Assembly: GCA_951394405.1 (NCBI GenBank)
Contig: OX596335.1
Span: forward strand, 1,736,001-1,800,000
DNA: 64,000 bases
Direction of reading: 5' to 3'
From: Coprinellus micaceus
Lineage: Eukaryota; Basidiomycota; Agaricomycetes; Agaricales; Psathyrellaceae
In this document: positions 24,234 to 36,461 of the stretch, one piece after another
Layout of the letters: each line of letters opens with the position of its first letter
How positions within the stretch are numbered: position 1 is the first letter of the stretch
Translations under genes and position numbers: made by a program
Notes under the pieces: model-generated
What the model was told of the DNA's origin: nothing
The model's input: the letters and a program-made list of their open reading frames with translations, nothing else
Databases searched by the model: none

Positions 24234-26206
24234 ATGGCCGCCGAAGATGTTAGGAAAGCGTCGTTGGACGAGAAGAGTAGCGGGAAGGAGGCTGAAGTTG
24301 CCCAGGATCCTGTCTACCAGCGTCCGACAGGGTTTAAAGGCTTCTATGCGCACCCCCGCACCCAAGTAAGCACCCCCACGTACATTAGTAGTGCCCTATA
24401 TGCTCATGCATGTGTAGGTTGCGATGCTAGGCTTCGTTTGCTTCATGTGCCCAGGTATGTCTAACCAATCTGTGCATGTGCTCCTGTTGAGGCGTCGGGT
24501 CAGGTCTGTTCAATGCTCTGAACGGCCTGGGAGGTGGAGGACAGCTCGATTCGAAGACTAGCGCCAACGCTAACTCCGCTGTATACGCTACCTTTGCCTT
24601 CTTTGCCTTCTTCGCTGGGTGTGTCATTTTCAGGGATGCCACATCCACGGAAGGACTGATGCTGGTACAGGTCAATCAACAACAAGCTCGGTTCTCGGAC
24701 GACCCTATTACTGGGCACCGTTGGATATGCGCTCTACGTTGGTTCTTATCTGTAAGTGGACATCTGGTGTTTATCCGGGTGGTTACTGAGGGGTATATGC
24801 GCCTTTAGCGCGATGAACATCCACCCCAACGCTGGTGGCTTTGTTATCGGTGCTGGTGCCGTTCTGGGTATATCGGCCGGCCTTCTCTGGGCCGCACAAG
24901 GCTCTCTGATGCTTGCGTACCCAACTGAGGACCAGAAGGGCCAGTTCATCAGTATTTTTTGGACTATCTTCAACCTCGGGGCCGTCATCGGTGCTGCTGT
25001 TTCCCTCGGCCTGAACTTCAACTCGGATGGCAACTCTGTTGGAAATGGTACCTACGTACGTTTCCTAGCCGATACAGGATCTTGGAATTGTACTAACATG
25101 GGACCTAGATTGCCTTCCTTATCTTGACTGGCATTGGAGTAGCGATTCCCCTCCTCATGATCGACCCAGCGAAAATGGTGCGGACGGACGGCACAAGGGT
25201 CGCCACTTCCCGCCATCCTTCTTGGAAGTCAGAGTTCCACGGCCTCTACCTCGTGCTAAGGAACGATCCGTGGATCTTCCTCCTCCTCCCCATGTTCTTT
25301 GCTTCCAACTGGTTCTACACTTGGCGTGAGTGTGATTCCCTCCTCGCCCGTCAAATTGGCAAAGTAGACTGATGGGCGTGTCCGGCGGGCAGAATTCAAT
25401 GTTTACAACGGATACATGTTCGATATCAAGGCTCGTTCGTTGAACAACTTCTTGTACTGGATTGCACAAATTATCGGGTCTATTATCATGGGCTTCATCC
25501 TGGACCAGAAGAAGATCAGGCGTACCACCAGAGCTTACGTTGGCTGGGCTATCCTTTTCGTTGCTGTCTGGTTCATTCACATCTGGGCCTTCTTCTACCA
25601 GAAGTTAGTACCGCCATGCTTTACTTCCCAACGAGAACGACCGCTGATCTCTCTTTATCTTGTTGACCACAGGGGTCTCACGCGACCTGCAGACCCTGAG
25701 AACGACCCCTTCGTCAAGATCTCCATTCACACTCCCGGATATGCCGCCAAGATCATCCTCTATTTCTTCTTCGGTATGGTCGATGCTATTTGGCAGATTA
25801 CTGCCTACTGGCTTATGGGTGCCATGTCGAACGACCCCGCCAAGTTGGCTCACATGTCTGGTATCTGTACGTCGCCGGGCTCGTGATTTCGAGTGTTGGC
25901 ATTACTGACGCTTGGTAACAGACAAAGCCCTGCAGTCCGCTGGTGCCGCCATTGCCTGGCGCTCGGACGCTGTTGGGGTTTCCTACTCGAGCCTCTTCAT
26001 CTCAACTTGGGTTCTTCTTATCGGTGGAATGCTTTTGGTATTGCCCATGATCTACCTCCGCGTCAAAGATCACACTGACCTCGAGGACGAGACTCCGTGA
26101 GTGCCGATTAATTGTACCCTTTCTCTCCCATGCTGACCCGTACATGGACAGGGTCGTACCTACAGAGGAGGCTAAGGCCGTCCCTCCCACCGAGGAGAAG
26201 GCCTAG
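24234..26206 (+). CDS. UNC93-like MFS transporter
   Basis: Ten exons: 24234-24365, 24418-24454, 24504-24618, 24671-24751, 24809-25055, 25109-25325, 25393-25603, 25673-25866, 25922-26096 and 26152-26206. They sum to 487 codons plus stop with all phases matching. The N-terminus is soluble (KASLDEKSSGKEAEVAQ), followed by about ten or eleven membrane helices. Landmarks of the fungal UNC93-like (former DUF895) group are GLFNALNGLGGGGQLDSKTS, AMNIHPNAGGFVIGAGAVLG, SLMLAYPTEDQKGQFISIFW and FFASNWFYTWQF. Fungal members are plasma- or vacuolar-membrane proteins of unknown substrate; animal UNC93 regulates K+ channels and UNC93B1 traffics Toll-like receptors. The C-terminus is short and acidic. The family call is firm; the transported substrate is unknown. 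Confidence 0.9.
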
Positions 26207-26573
26207 ATTTTAGCATCATATGGCCTGGGATGTATGTGATCCGCCTCTACGTTTCCTCTTCACGTCCTTTAGGCCCTATTCCAGCCGTTTGTACAGAGGC
26301 ATCCCAGGAAGACTGGTTTGAGCCTACACGTCCATTGTAATGTTTGTAATGAATTCGCATACCACTTTCTGTCGAAAGATAAATTCGAGCGCCCCAATTT
26401 CCAAGTGCCCGAGCGCATCCGGGTCACCGAGAACACTCGGTAGCCCCGGTGTCTTTGCAGGAGACCGGCATCTGCCGACCACCTGTGATCAAGCAGCACG
26501 ACCCCGTTTTGGCCTTTGCCTCTGCAACTCCACTTACACCTTTCCAAATATTCAACATCTGACATACACCGAC

Positions 26574-28060
26574 ATGTCGCACAAACCGGACAGGGCGACC
26601 GCAGAGAGGAACACGAGGACACTGAGGGAGCTCGTCAAGCGGCCGGAGAACAAGGTCTGTTCGGATTGCAAGCGAAATGGTGCGTGCACTCCATCCCTCG
26701 TTGCATGTCCAACAGCAGAGGACCCGGCCATGTCGATAGAGGCTGATTTTTGCTTGACCTTGCAGATCCTAGATGGGCTTCATGGAATTTGTATGTCGAT
26801 TGAGTATCAAGAGTGCGATCGCTGGAAGGAAACTAATGGATTCTGGATGTTAGGGGCGTGTTCTTGTGCATACGGTGCTCTGGAATTCATCGTGGAATGG
26901 GCACGCATATTAGCAAGGTCAAGTCCGTAGATTTGGACGCATGGACGCCCGAGCAGATGGATGTACGTCCTGTATCGTCTCTCCGGTGCACCAGTGCAAT
27001 CTGACTGTCTTGTCACCGCGCAGTCAATCCAGAAGTGGGGAAACAAGCGAGCAAATCTGTACTGGGAGGCCCATTTGAAGGCAGGCCATATTCCTCCAGA
27101 GCAGTGCGTTTTTCCCTTTCCAATTCGCTTTAAAACGCCAGCGTAGGCTCACTCCCAAACTTCCTCAGCAAAATGGAGTCCTTCATCAGATCCAAATACG
27201 AATCGCGCCGCTGGGCAATAGAAGGGCCACTCCCTTCCGACCCATCCATCCTCGAAGGTGGGTCCTCAAGCCCCGCCCCAGAACCTCAGGCTGTACCCGC
27301 CCCCACTGGATTATCCTATGAGCAACACCTACAGCACCAGCAGCGTCAACAGCCTGTCGCGGCACCTCCCGTACCCACCCACACCCATGTCTCCTCCCGC
27401 TCACAAGGTCACCAGCTCCTTTCGTCCGCATATACTCAGAATGCGCGTAGTCAGGCTCCTGTGCCGGTCGCAGCCCCTGCTCCAGTTCAACCCGCTCAGC
27501 AAGCGCCCGCCCCTGTACCAGTTTCAGCAGCGCAAGACCTCTTCTCCTTGGATTTCCATACTCCCTCTCCTTCCGCAACCCCAGGTGCTCAAGCGCAGCA
27601 ACAGCAACCGAAGAAGGGCGTCAAGCACGATATCATGTCGCTGTTCTCTGCCACTCCAGCACAGACGCCCTCCACAGCCTCTTTTGGTGCATTCAGCACT
27701 CCCGCGGCAGCAAATGTGTGGGGAGGACACCCTGCCCCTCAGAATCCGGCCGCGGTACAACCACAGGCAACGAGCATGATGGGTACAGCTTCATGGGGCG
27801 CAAGCTCGGCGTGGGGTGCTCATCAGGCTCCTCACCAGCCTTCATCTGCGAATACGAACGCCTGGGGAGCACCTGCCACTACTCCCGCCGTCCCTGCTAC
27901 TCAACCTAGCTTCTTCAATACTAGCGATGTGTGGGGATCCTCTGGGACCGCTGCTCCTTCTGCTGTCCCGTCGAATGACTTGTTTGGTGGCTTTACTTCA
28001 GGCGCTGCCCCTGCGAAGAAGGACGATGTGTTTGGTGACATCTGGGGTGGTTTCAAGTAG
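26574..28060 (+). CDS. ArfGAP (Age2/SMAP-like)
   Basis: Five exons, 26574-26679, 26766-26790, 26854-26962, 27024-27103 and 27169-28060, give 403 residues. The ArfGAP zinc finger is complete: C29-X2-C32-X16-C49-X2-C52 with the arginine finger R57 in [20 protein letters not shown]. It stimulates GTP hydrolysis on Arf GTPases during coat-vesicle cycling at Golgi and endosomes. After the domain the chain is Pro/Gln/Ala-rich and disordered. Residues about 231-235, LFSLD, match a clathrin box (L-hydrophobic-x-hydrophobic-D/E). Six Trp-Gly pairs follow ([22 protein letters not shown]) and the chain ends in [12 protein letters not shown], which resembles adaptor-ear ligands. This architecture is like SMAP1/2 and yeast Age2. 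It lies 367 bp after the UNC93-like gene and is convergent with the aminopeptidase (147 bp). Confidence 0.92.
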
Positions 28061-28207
28061 ATGGAGGGAAACTAGCATCCATCCTGGCTTCTCTTTCTTT
28101 GGGTATTCTTCTTGGAGTGTTGTGCTATAGGCTGCCTCCTTCGACGTGTCTCTAGAGTACATACATAGGTTTGGTAGTTTAGCTTGTCCTGGGTGCAACA
28201 AACACGT

Positions 28208-31025
28208 CTACGCTGCGATACCAAGATCCTTGATATCCCGTTCGTTAATTACCTGTTGCCGTCCGACAGAGCGCACGAAACTCACCTTCTCAATAAGCTT
28301 AGCGGCGATTGGGTGGAACGAGCCTTTGTTCGGGGTGTACGTCTTCACCGCAAGATCGTTGTCCACCTTGGCAATGGCACGGAAAGTGGGCCTGCAGAAC
28401 TTCATCCGGCCTTTCACCACAGCAGTCGCGTCCTCACCTACAACCCACTTGGCTGCCTCTTCTGCAAAGGTTTTGGCTGAGGGAGTAGAGGGATCAGCAA
28501 GCGCGTTTTCGTAGAAGCGGAAGCGCAACTCGGCGTTGCCCGTCGTGGAGAGGCCGTAGAGAGAACCAAGGCGCTCGATGAGGCTCCCTGGGAGGGCGGA
28601 GAATGTCTGGAGACGTTCGAGGAAGGAGACTGTGGAGGTCGAGAGGGTATGAAATGGCAGATCAGCTCGGGGATACGTACAATAAAGGGAGATGAATTAC
28701 GAACTGAGCTGGTTGGTGTCGAACTTCTCGATGTCGCTCTTCTTGAAGCTGAGACGGGAGGTGTCTGAGACATTCCGGGCTGCGTCCCATCGGCCCGCGA
28801 GATCGTACGCCTCCTTTGCGAGGGTTAGGTCGTAATCCATTTCTACCGGGAGGTCAACGCCTTCACCGTAGAACCAGGCCTGCCATACGCGTTAGTACGA
28901 TCAGGTAAGTCGCTGAGCGTGAGGGCAAGGAGATGATCAATGAAGTTGGGAGGGGGAGTAAGGCCGATATGAAGGGGTACAGGTGATATGAAATGTTGAT
29001 ATGAAAGGGCCAGATGACTTACGTCCCAGTCGATGCTGTTGAGAGATTTGACCATTTCGGGGCCGCCGTGCTTTTCGAAGTACTGGTAGAGGTGATCTTT
29101 CCACTGCCAAGTAGTGATGCTCTTTCCGCTGAACGTCTCGACGTAATCGCGAATATAAGGCAGGAAAACGTCAAGACCCCCCACAGTACGTTCTACCATT
29201 GCACGAGCAGTGTCAGGAGTGCACCACGCGTTCGAGCAAGAGGATGTACATACCGAGATGCAGAATCAAGTTCGCACCCTTCTCGTAAGGGATGCTGCTG
29301 TAGGCATCATCGGGATCTTCTCCCTTTTCAAAGTCGATCAACAGCCTCTGGTACTTAGGTGTCTTCTCGTATCCCTTCAGTGAGTCCATCAATGCTTTCG
29401 CGCCAATGGCGAACTGGAATCCGCGGTGCGCGGGCGAGTGGAGGAACTGCTGAAGCAAGCGTTCCATGTAAGTCGTCCAGCCTTCGTTCAACCAGAAATG
29501 AGATGCGTGAGCATGCCTGTGGTGGGTAGAGTGAGATGCTCATCTTTAGTCGCAATCGAAGTAATGGGGTAGGAGGGGCGTACGTGATACCATTACCGAA
29601 CCATGAGTGTGTCAGTTCGTGAACGACGACGTCGACAAGGGCGCGGTCTCCGGTGAGGAGGGCTGCAAACAGGGAAAGTCAGGAGCCAGTTCCAGATGAT
29701 TAAATATAAGCTGACTCGGTGTCAAGAAAGTCACGCAGGGGTTTTCCTGCAACAACACATCAGATACATGCGTTGTAGGACTGAAACCTGAGACGCACCA
29801 TTCCGCCGTAAGGAAACGAAGGAGGCAAAACGAGTAATTCATAGACTCCAAATCGGTAGTTGGACACGATGGACTCCTCCTTGGCCAGGAACTTCGCGGT
29901 ATCCTCACTGAACTCCCAATACGCCCTTTCAATCACGTCAGGCTCAGCCCAGACTCCTGTCTTCCACTGCTTGTCTTCGAACTGAGGGAAAGCGCGGTAC
30001 TCTAGATCACCGACCGCGATAGCGAGCAGATATGACGGGATCGCGATGGGCTGCACATTGTAGAAGGAACTTCGTTGGCGCTGTGGCGATTTTACAAGAG
30101 TGATAAAGCTTACCTGGTCGAAGGTATAGCTGACCAAATCCTCTCCGAGATTCTTTCCGTCGTGGACAGGACCTTCTGCAGGCGGCGACATGCGAATGGC
30201 GGAGAGAACGACAGGTAAGGTCGAGGCGACTTTCGCATCATACGTCTAGATAGAGGAGCCCTTCAGCACGCTGTACATCCTGCTCCGACTTCAGCCAACA
30301 ACGCACAATTTTGACAGATGGTGTATCTTGCAGCGGCGCGACGGCTCGCGCGTAGATGGGTTGGCACTGGCTGAACAGGAAGGGGTGTTTCTTTCCAGAG
30401 GTCGCCCTACAATTCAGGGTAAGGGTCCTCCCCATTGAGATGTTCTCATGAGCTCACTCTTTGGCCAACCACTGCAATGCAGTCGCGTCCTTGTGCGTCG
30501 TGTACGAGATAGTCACGGTGGTCGTCGATCCTGCCTTTAGCCCGGCTGGAAGGGCAACGGTCAGTGCAGAGCCCATTACGGGGTGCTTTTCTCCAACTCC
30601 ATACTGCGATGAAGAGATATCAGCGATTGTCTGGCTGTGAAGGGCATTGGCGCATACGGTGGTCGATTGCCCTGCGACGGAGGCACCCTTGATCTCAAGA
30701 TCCAGGGTATCGAAGCTACCTTCCATTAGCACTCATGGCCCCGGTACAGCTCCAAGCAATACACGCACATAACCTCCTTGGGCCCATCCTCCTTAACCTT
30801 CAGTGTATGCGTCGCGTTTCCAGAGATCGTGTGGCTCTCAAAGTCGATCGCCCAGTCGAAGGAGACATGCTCGGTGTACACTTGGTTGTAATTGGATTGG
30901 GTGGTGGGATCGAGGTCGGTCGCCATGATTGTAGGAGTAGAAGAGTCTGAGATGTGGCGGAAGGAACTTTGGAATGGCAATAGCGCCAGAAGCACCTGAG
31001 CCACCGACCGGCCCAGTGATAACAT
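28208..31025 (-). CDS. M1 metallo-aminopeptidase, leukotriene A4 hydrolase type
   Basis: Thirteen exons on minus: 31025-30769, 30715-30658, 30603-30458, 30406-30307, 30245-30114, 30050-29799, 29746-29716, 29662-29584, 29516-29254, 29192-29023, 28879-28705, 28629-28286 and 28228-28208, together 675 residues. The M1 exopeptidase motif is GGMEN (313-317); the zinc site is H340-E-L-T-H344 with E363 eighteen residues on (HFWLNEGW). [20 protein letters not shown] and the C-terminal helical domain place it with LTA4H/yeast Lap2 rather than aminopeptidase N. It removes N-terminal residues from peptides in the cytosol; fungal members can also have epoxide hydrolase activity. The first Met adds 33 residues rich in Leu, Ser and Arg before a second Met at 30926-30924, so two isoforms are possible. 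Confidence 0.92.
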
Positions 31026-31443
31026 GACGATTATTGATCAAGAGGCCGGAGCTCGTCAAATATCAGGCATAGCGCGTCAACGAGCTTCGGGGAGACCGAA
31101 TACAACTAGTATGCTACGATTTCGGAGAAGGGCATGAAGGGGACTGTATATCTCGAACGCAGTTCTCGATCTACGAACCCTGTCCACCATATGTTTTGTT
31201 GCCTAGCGGACGCGAAGGCGTGGCCTGTGACCTCTACGCTTCGTGGTATCGCGACAGTGTCCTCCTGAAGTTGAAGGCAGGAGCCTTGCGCCTCGCGCTA
31301 TATGATAAGATGGGCATACCGGGTTTCATCCCAGTTTCCCGTTCTGAGTCCAGGACCTTATTAAACGCCTAGCGTTTTGGAGAGTGTTTAGCTGAGGGGA
31401 TGGACGAACAGACAGACCAGGAACTCACCAGGAAACCCTTGCA

Positions 31444-32127
31444 TTAGTCCCGTTTTCGCTTCTTCGAAACCTCTTGTGCCTTGTGTTCTCCCTTTACGCA
31501 CCCTTCCGCGACACCATTGTTATCGCAGCACGTCCATGTGAAATTTTCAGGCCATTGCCTTTGGTTTTCAGCGGTATCCATGGGACCATGGCAATCTTCG
31601 TCCCAGTCGACAAACTCTTCCTCGTTGACTTCGAGCTCTCCTGGGATGTCGCGTCAGCGGTCGGCGGACAGAGAGTGCAGGAAAGTCTACGAACCCGGGT
31701 GGAATACACACTCGTCCTCCCCCTGGGTCATATTCACGTCGAAATCACCTTCACAATTCGCGCATGTTGCCCACCTCGGCACGACCCTCTTACTCTCCCG
31801 CTTGACAGTGACCAATTCCCGAGTCAACGCAATCTCGATTGCCTGGTCCGTTTCGAGCAAGGTGTTCACAAGGCCTCGAAGACGCGCCTCAGAGATGGTG
31901 GCGATTGCTTGTCGTAGCTGCGTCCGTGTCTCCTGGCTGAGGTGAATCTCAATTTCCGACGCGTCAGAATCCCCTCCCTCCGAGTCGCCACCGTCGCCAT
32001 CGCCACTCTGGCCATCGTATTCCGTTGGGTGATCCTCCGAGCCTGAGCCCATGTTGTCTTCTTCGGAGAGCGAATCGTCGGAAAGAGTCAAATCGATGAC
32101 TTCATGCTGTCCGGCGGGTGTGGCCAT
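31444..32127 (-). CDS. CHORD-like zinc protein with SIM-like N-terminus
   Basis: Two exons on minus, 32127-31695 and 31640-31444, give 209 residues; intron 54 nt, phase 1. Residues 10-14, VIDLT, followed by Ser/Asp/Glu (LSDDSLSEEDN), fit a SUMO-interaction motif. Residues 60-110 form a helix-rich segment. The C-terminal half has C122-A-N-C125, C140-V-F-H143-PG, C161-H, FTWTCC (182-183) and GC192...H197, the same order of ligands as CHORD domains (zinc-binding modules of Rar1/Chp1 co-chaperones), although spacing differs. It ends with a basic KKRKRD that could be a nuclear signal. Function is not known. The SIM and CHORD comparisons are by motif only. It is in tandem with its minus-strand neighbours. 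Confidence 0.65.
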
Positions 32128-33330
32128 GGAAAGGGCCGTGCGCTCGTTGGAGGAGTTATGAAAGAGGTCTTTGGGTGGTCAAGAAAGCGAGCCAAGAGCT
32201 ATTCTTGCGAACATGTTCAACATGTTTTCCGTCGCTTAAAACCACCGTGCCCTGCCCCTGAGTGACGACACTTTCAAACACTCTGATTCCCGAGAATGCC
32301 GGCCCTGGTTGCTTGGACCACCCTGCATTCACAACTGCTGCGCTCGGAGTATCTGCTGTCTCGAAGATCCATTGGAACGCCAGAGGCAGGGTTATCAGCT
32401 AAACTTGGGACCTATCCCAGGGTTGGGCCAGACATGGGTAAAAGTCCGAGAGGGTATTATTAACTCGAGTGAGAGTAGGTACTAAACCACATAACACACA
32501 ACGCAAAGGTCACAAGGCTAAAAAGCCGTACAACTACCATTTGAGAGATCATCGCGATCGCTGCTCAGGTATGATTAAGCGCCCAGAGAGACAGGAGGGG
32601 AAGAGTCAGCTATTCACAGTGAAAATGAAGAACAGAGAAGACAGGATGGGTGTCGGGAGGGTCAATGGCATGGACAGGGGTCGAGAAGGAGCGTGTGCGA
32701 TGATGAGGTTGAGGGAACGACGAAGAGAAAGGAAATTGCATTGAAATGTCCGTCCAATCAAATTGAAAACGAGTGGGAGATGCCTTTAATAATATGTGTG
32801 ATAGGGACTGCAGCAAAAATCGAATCGCAAGTCGTGGTGGTCGAAAAAAGGAATGAAAAGAGACGAACGACAGGAGTGTAGGCGCATATGTAAGCAGAGT
32901 GCCTGCTGCACAAGACAAGCATACCACACCACGAGAACACAAAACAAACATAAAGAGGCGATATATATAAGGAGGGAGAAGAAGAAAAAAAGGAGAGGTG
33001 TGGTGGGTTGGTTGGGAAGAGGAAGATTGAAACGAGTAACACTAGCCAGCGCCCGTAGAAGTCGAAGAAAGGGTGAAAACGGACATTGTATATAGGGTAT
33101 ACATATATATAGAGGGATGCGGCAGGCGAAGGCGAAGAGATGTTGCCCTGTTCCAGAGGAGTGTGTGTGCGCGAAAAAGAAGTCAAAAAAGAGAAAAGAT
33201 TGTGCGTGATGACGGGAGGATATTTTGTAAGAACGTTAGATCAGAAGCGGGCAGACGGGCGGTCAGACAGCTTGACATCTTGGGGGTAGGTCGTGAACAG
33301 CGAATCCAAAAGAGGGTCGTCAACGAATGC

Positions 33331-36300
33331 TTAAACGAAGAATTGGGTACTAAAAGGGAAACAAAGTTAGTCAGTGAGTAACGAGGGAGGTACGGAAAAT
33401 ACGTACTGGATACGGCTAGACGCATGCACTTCCATCTCTTCCATTTTATAGGAATTTAATTCCTCTTTTATCCTCTGAGCGAGAGCGGGTGTTAGCCGAC
33501 TCCACGTCGCCGGTTCGCTACGGCGGTCGTACATCGAGGGAGAAAACGTGTCATACACGGCCAAGCTCGTTGCAAAGGTCAGTTGTTTCTGCGGGCTTGT
33601 CGCGGAGCGATGTGGCATCGGAGGCGCGGAAAGTCCAGTCGACAAAACAGGCGCTGACGAGTTGAAGGAGGGGTTTTGAAAAATGGCTGATGACCTGTGA
33701 TTTCCATCGGAAGAGGTGCTGGCATTCGACGAACTAGAAGGTGGGTCGGGAAGTTCTTTGAGGTCCTTCACCTCCTTGGAGCCTTGAATGAACGTCATGG
33801 AAATGCGAGACGCGGACGAATCAAAGGCGAGTGGGGGGAGAGAGGGAATGACGGGTCCGTGGCCTTCAGTCGAGCAGTGTTCGGAATGCGAGTTGTGCCG
33901 GTGAAGACCGTCGATATGATCAGGATCCGGGGATGGAATGTGTGCCAGGGGACCAAGCTCTGACTGAGCGGCGGGAGAGTTGTACGAGTTTGAGCGAGCA
34001 CGTAGCTGGGGTGCATTATGATCCTTAAGAAATACTGATTGATCATAATTTGAAGCATCTATCATCACCGTCAAAAAAGGCTCCAGGGACGGACGCGAAA
34101 AAAAGACATACTCTTTAGAATGCCTTTCATAGGCTGTCTGATGCGTTCTACGCTCCGTCTAACATCGACTGCCCATGGCTCGACCTCATCTTGCTCGTCC
34201 AAGCTTGCTCTCTGCAATCCCTGCCGAATGGTGAGATCTTCCTCCTGCTCCTGTATCTCAGCATCCCAATCCTCGTCGTCCTCCCAGCCTTCAGCATTGT
34301 AGTATTGGTGACCCTGCGACGACCCGAAATGCCCATCCTCACTCTCATCCTCATCGTCCTCTTGCAATACCCTTGTCCCGTCCTCTGCGATCTTCATAGT
34401 TCCGGACCTAGGTGATGTGGCACCGTTCCTCGTCGTGGTGCTCTTATCCCAAGTTGGGACACTTGCCTGCCCGTTAGCGTTGCCGTTGGCCCTGCTCGCG
34501 GCAGCGTTCGCCTTGGCCAGGGCATCGTTAGCTGCCGCCACAGCTGCGGATGCCTCTTTCTCCTTCTCCGCCTTCTCCTTCGCCCTCGCGGCCGCCTCTG
34601 CATTGCTCTTGAGCGTATGCTGCCTCGCCAGCTTGGCCGCAGGAGTCAATCCATTCATATCTGGCCCGCTCACCGTCCAGTCATTCCTATCCAACTCTGC
34701 TGTCACATGCGATACACTAGCCTGACTCGCCTCTGCCTTTGCACCCTTCTTGTTTTTCTTCTTCTTCTTGTCGCCATCGCCATCTTTATCCTTGTCCTTA
34801 TCCTTGAACAGGGATGTGATTCCTGCCAACGAGTTCCGCCTCGCAAGGTTACCCAGCGATCCGAGCTTTCGAATCATCACACTCGCACTGCTAACAGTAG
34901 ACGACAGCGAGATGTTATCCGTGCTCGCATTAAAGCGAGCATTGAATAGTGAGGCTGCTCTTCCCTTCTTCTTCGTCTGTACCGTGGCCGTCGACGAGGC
35001 GTCATCGGGGAGTGGACTACTCGTCGACGCCGCAGCAGAGGGGCTCCTGGCCCGCCCTTGGAGGGTGTCCATGGAGGGGCGTGAGGCCACGGCCTTGCCT
35101 TTGAGCTTGCTCGAGCTCGCGCCTCCGTTAAGTGCAGAAGCTTTGATCGATGCATCATCGTCTTGCTCCATTTCTGATTCCTCCTTTAGAGCCTGCGACG
35201 GGTTAAACGACAACGCGCGCCTCAGTCGGGACTTGAGACCGCCACTGCGCGAAGCCACGGCACTCGGTTGTGTGGACATCATGGCCGCCAGGTCACTATC
35301 GTCACGAGACATACGCTTCTCCGAAGCGGTAAAGTTCCCTTGTGACAGTGGCGAAGGACGCGTTAAACGCGGGGCCGGCGAGGTCGAAGATGTCGGCGAG
35401 GACGCTGAGGTTGGTGTTGTGGAAGGGGAAGTCGTGGTGGTAGAGCCAGAGGGACGTGTGGAGGTTGTCGTCGCGGTCGACGCTGAAGAGGAGGAGGAAC
35501 CATTGCGATGGTGAGGATTTCCGCGCTGGCTTGGACTTGGCGAGGCGGTACGTTGTGGGGGCGTAGGAGTGTTGCGAGCTGAGCCAGAAGCTGCACTGGA
35601 GGCGGTATTGCTTCGAGATCGATTGTTGACGGATCCTGGAGGAGGCGGGCCACTCCCACTATGGCCGCTCTGACCACTCTGGTTGCTGTTGGTCCTCTGG
35701 CGTTGGCTGCTGTGGTTGGAGTTTACGGATGAGGTTGAGCCTGAAGCATCCGGACGCATGTAGGGAGCATGGGGAGGGTGATTGATCGTCGGAGCTGAGC
35801 GCCAGTCACCTGCATCGGAGGTATTGGTGTTGTGGGATTGTTGTCGGTGGGGACGTCGATAAGGATGGTAGCCGGGGTATGGGGCTTGGTGGTCGCCGGG
35901 ACCGCCTCTGTGCTGTTGCGGAGGGGGCGTGCCGCTTGGGAAATTGTTGAAGGGGGAGGGGTTCTGGTTCTGGGCATTGAAATATTCGTTTGGGCTGGGG
36001 ATGCCTCCCCCGGGCCGTTGCGAAGGTGAATGGTGCTGCGGCGTCATGCCCTGGAATCCATGCTGGGCATTGAACATCATCTGCTGATATGCCCACTGTG
36101 CGAGCTGGGCGTTGGCCTGGTCGATGTAGGCGGCCGGAGGATGCATTTGGCCGTTGAAAGGCTGGCCTGGCTGCTGCGGGAGCTGGGGCTGGTAGAAGGA
36201 GGGATAGAAAGGGGTGGCGTTTATCGAGGGAGTCCAGGATCCCTGGGCCTGCTGCTGAGCGGGGAAGGTGTATGGGGACTGGCCCATGGCTGCCTGCTGC

Positions 36301-36461
36301 TGGGACAATAAGAGCTGCTGCTGGACGTGGGTGGGCTGGGAGGGGTGGGGCGATGAATGGTCGGTGCCTGGGGACGAGCGCTGCTGGCGCGGAGTGTTTG
36401 GGGCGTCCATTGGATGGTCTTTGGTGGTGGGCTGCCAATCCGCAGGGAGGACGACGGCCAT
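33331..36461 (-). CDS. Bni4-like PP1-targeting protein
   Basis: Three exons on minus, 36461-34112, 34058-33407 and 33349-33331, give 1006 residues. The first 330 residues are Gln/Pro/Ser-rich and disordered. Residues about 520-590 have SVMIRKLGSLGNLARRNSLA followed by a DKDKDKDGDGDKKKKK charged run. The last 70 residues are the recognisable part: KQLTF at about 941-945 is a degenerate RVxF PP1-docking motif, followed by YDRRSEPATWSRLTPALAQR, IKEELNSYKMEEMEVHASSR and a terminal HTQFFV. This tail matches the conserved C-terminus of yeast Bni4 and relatives, which bring protein phosphatase 1 (Glc7) to the septin ring at the bud neck. The very short last exon restores the HTQFFV end, which supports the model. 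A polarity or septation role is inferred. Confidence 0.75.

Noticed and set aside
34750..35514. 254-codon plus-strand frame
   Set aside because: It is antisense to the Ser/Lys-rich part of the Bni4-like gene and has no domain or intron logic of its own.
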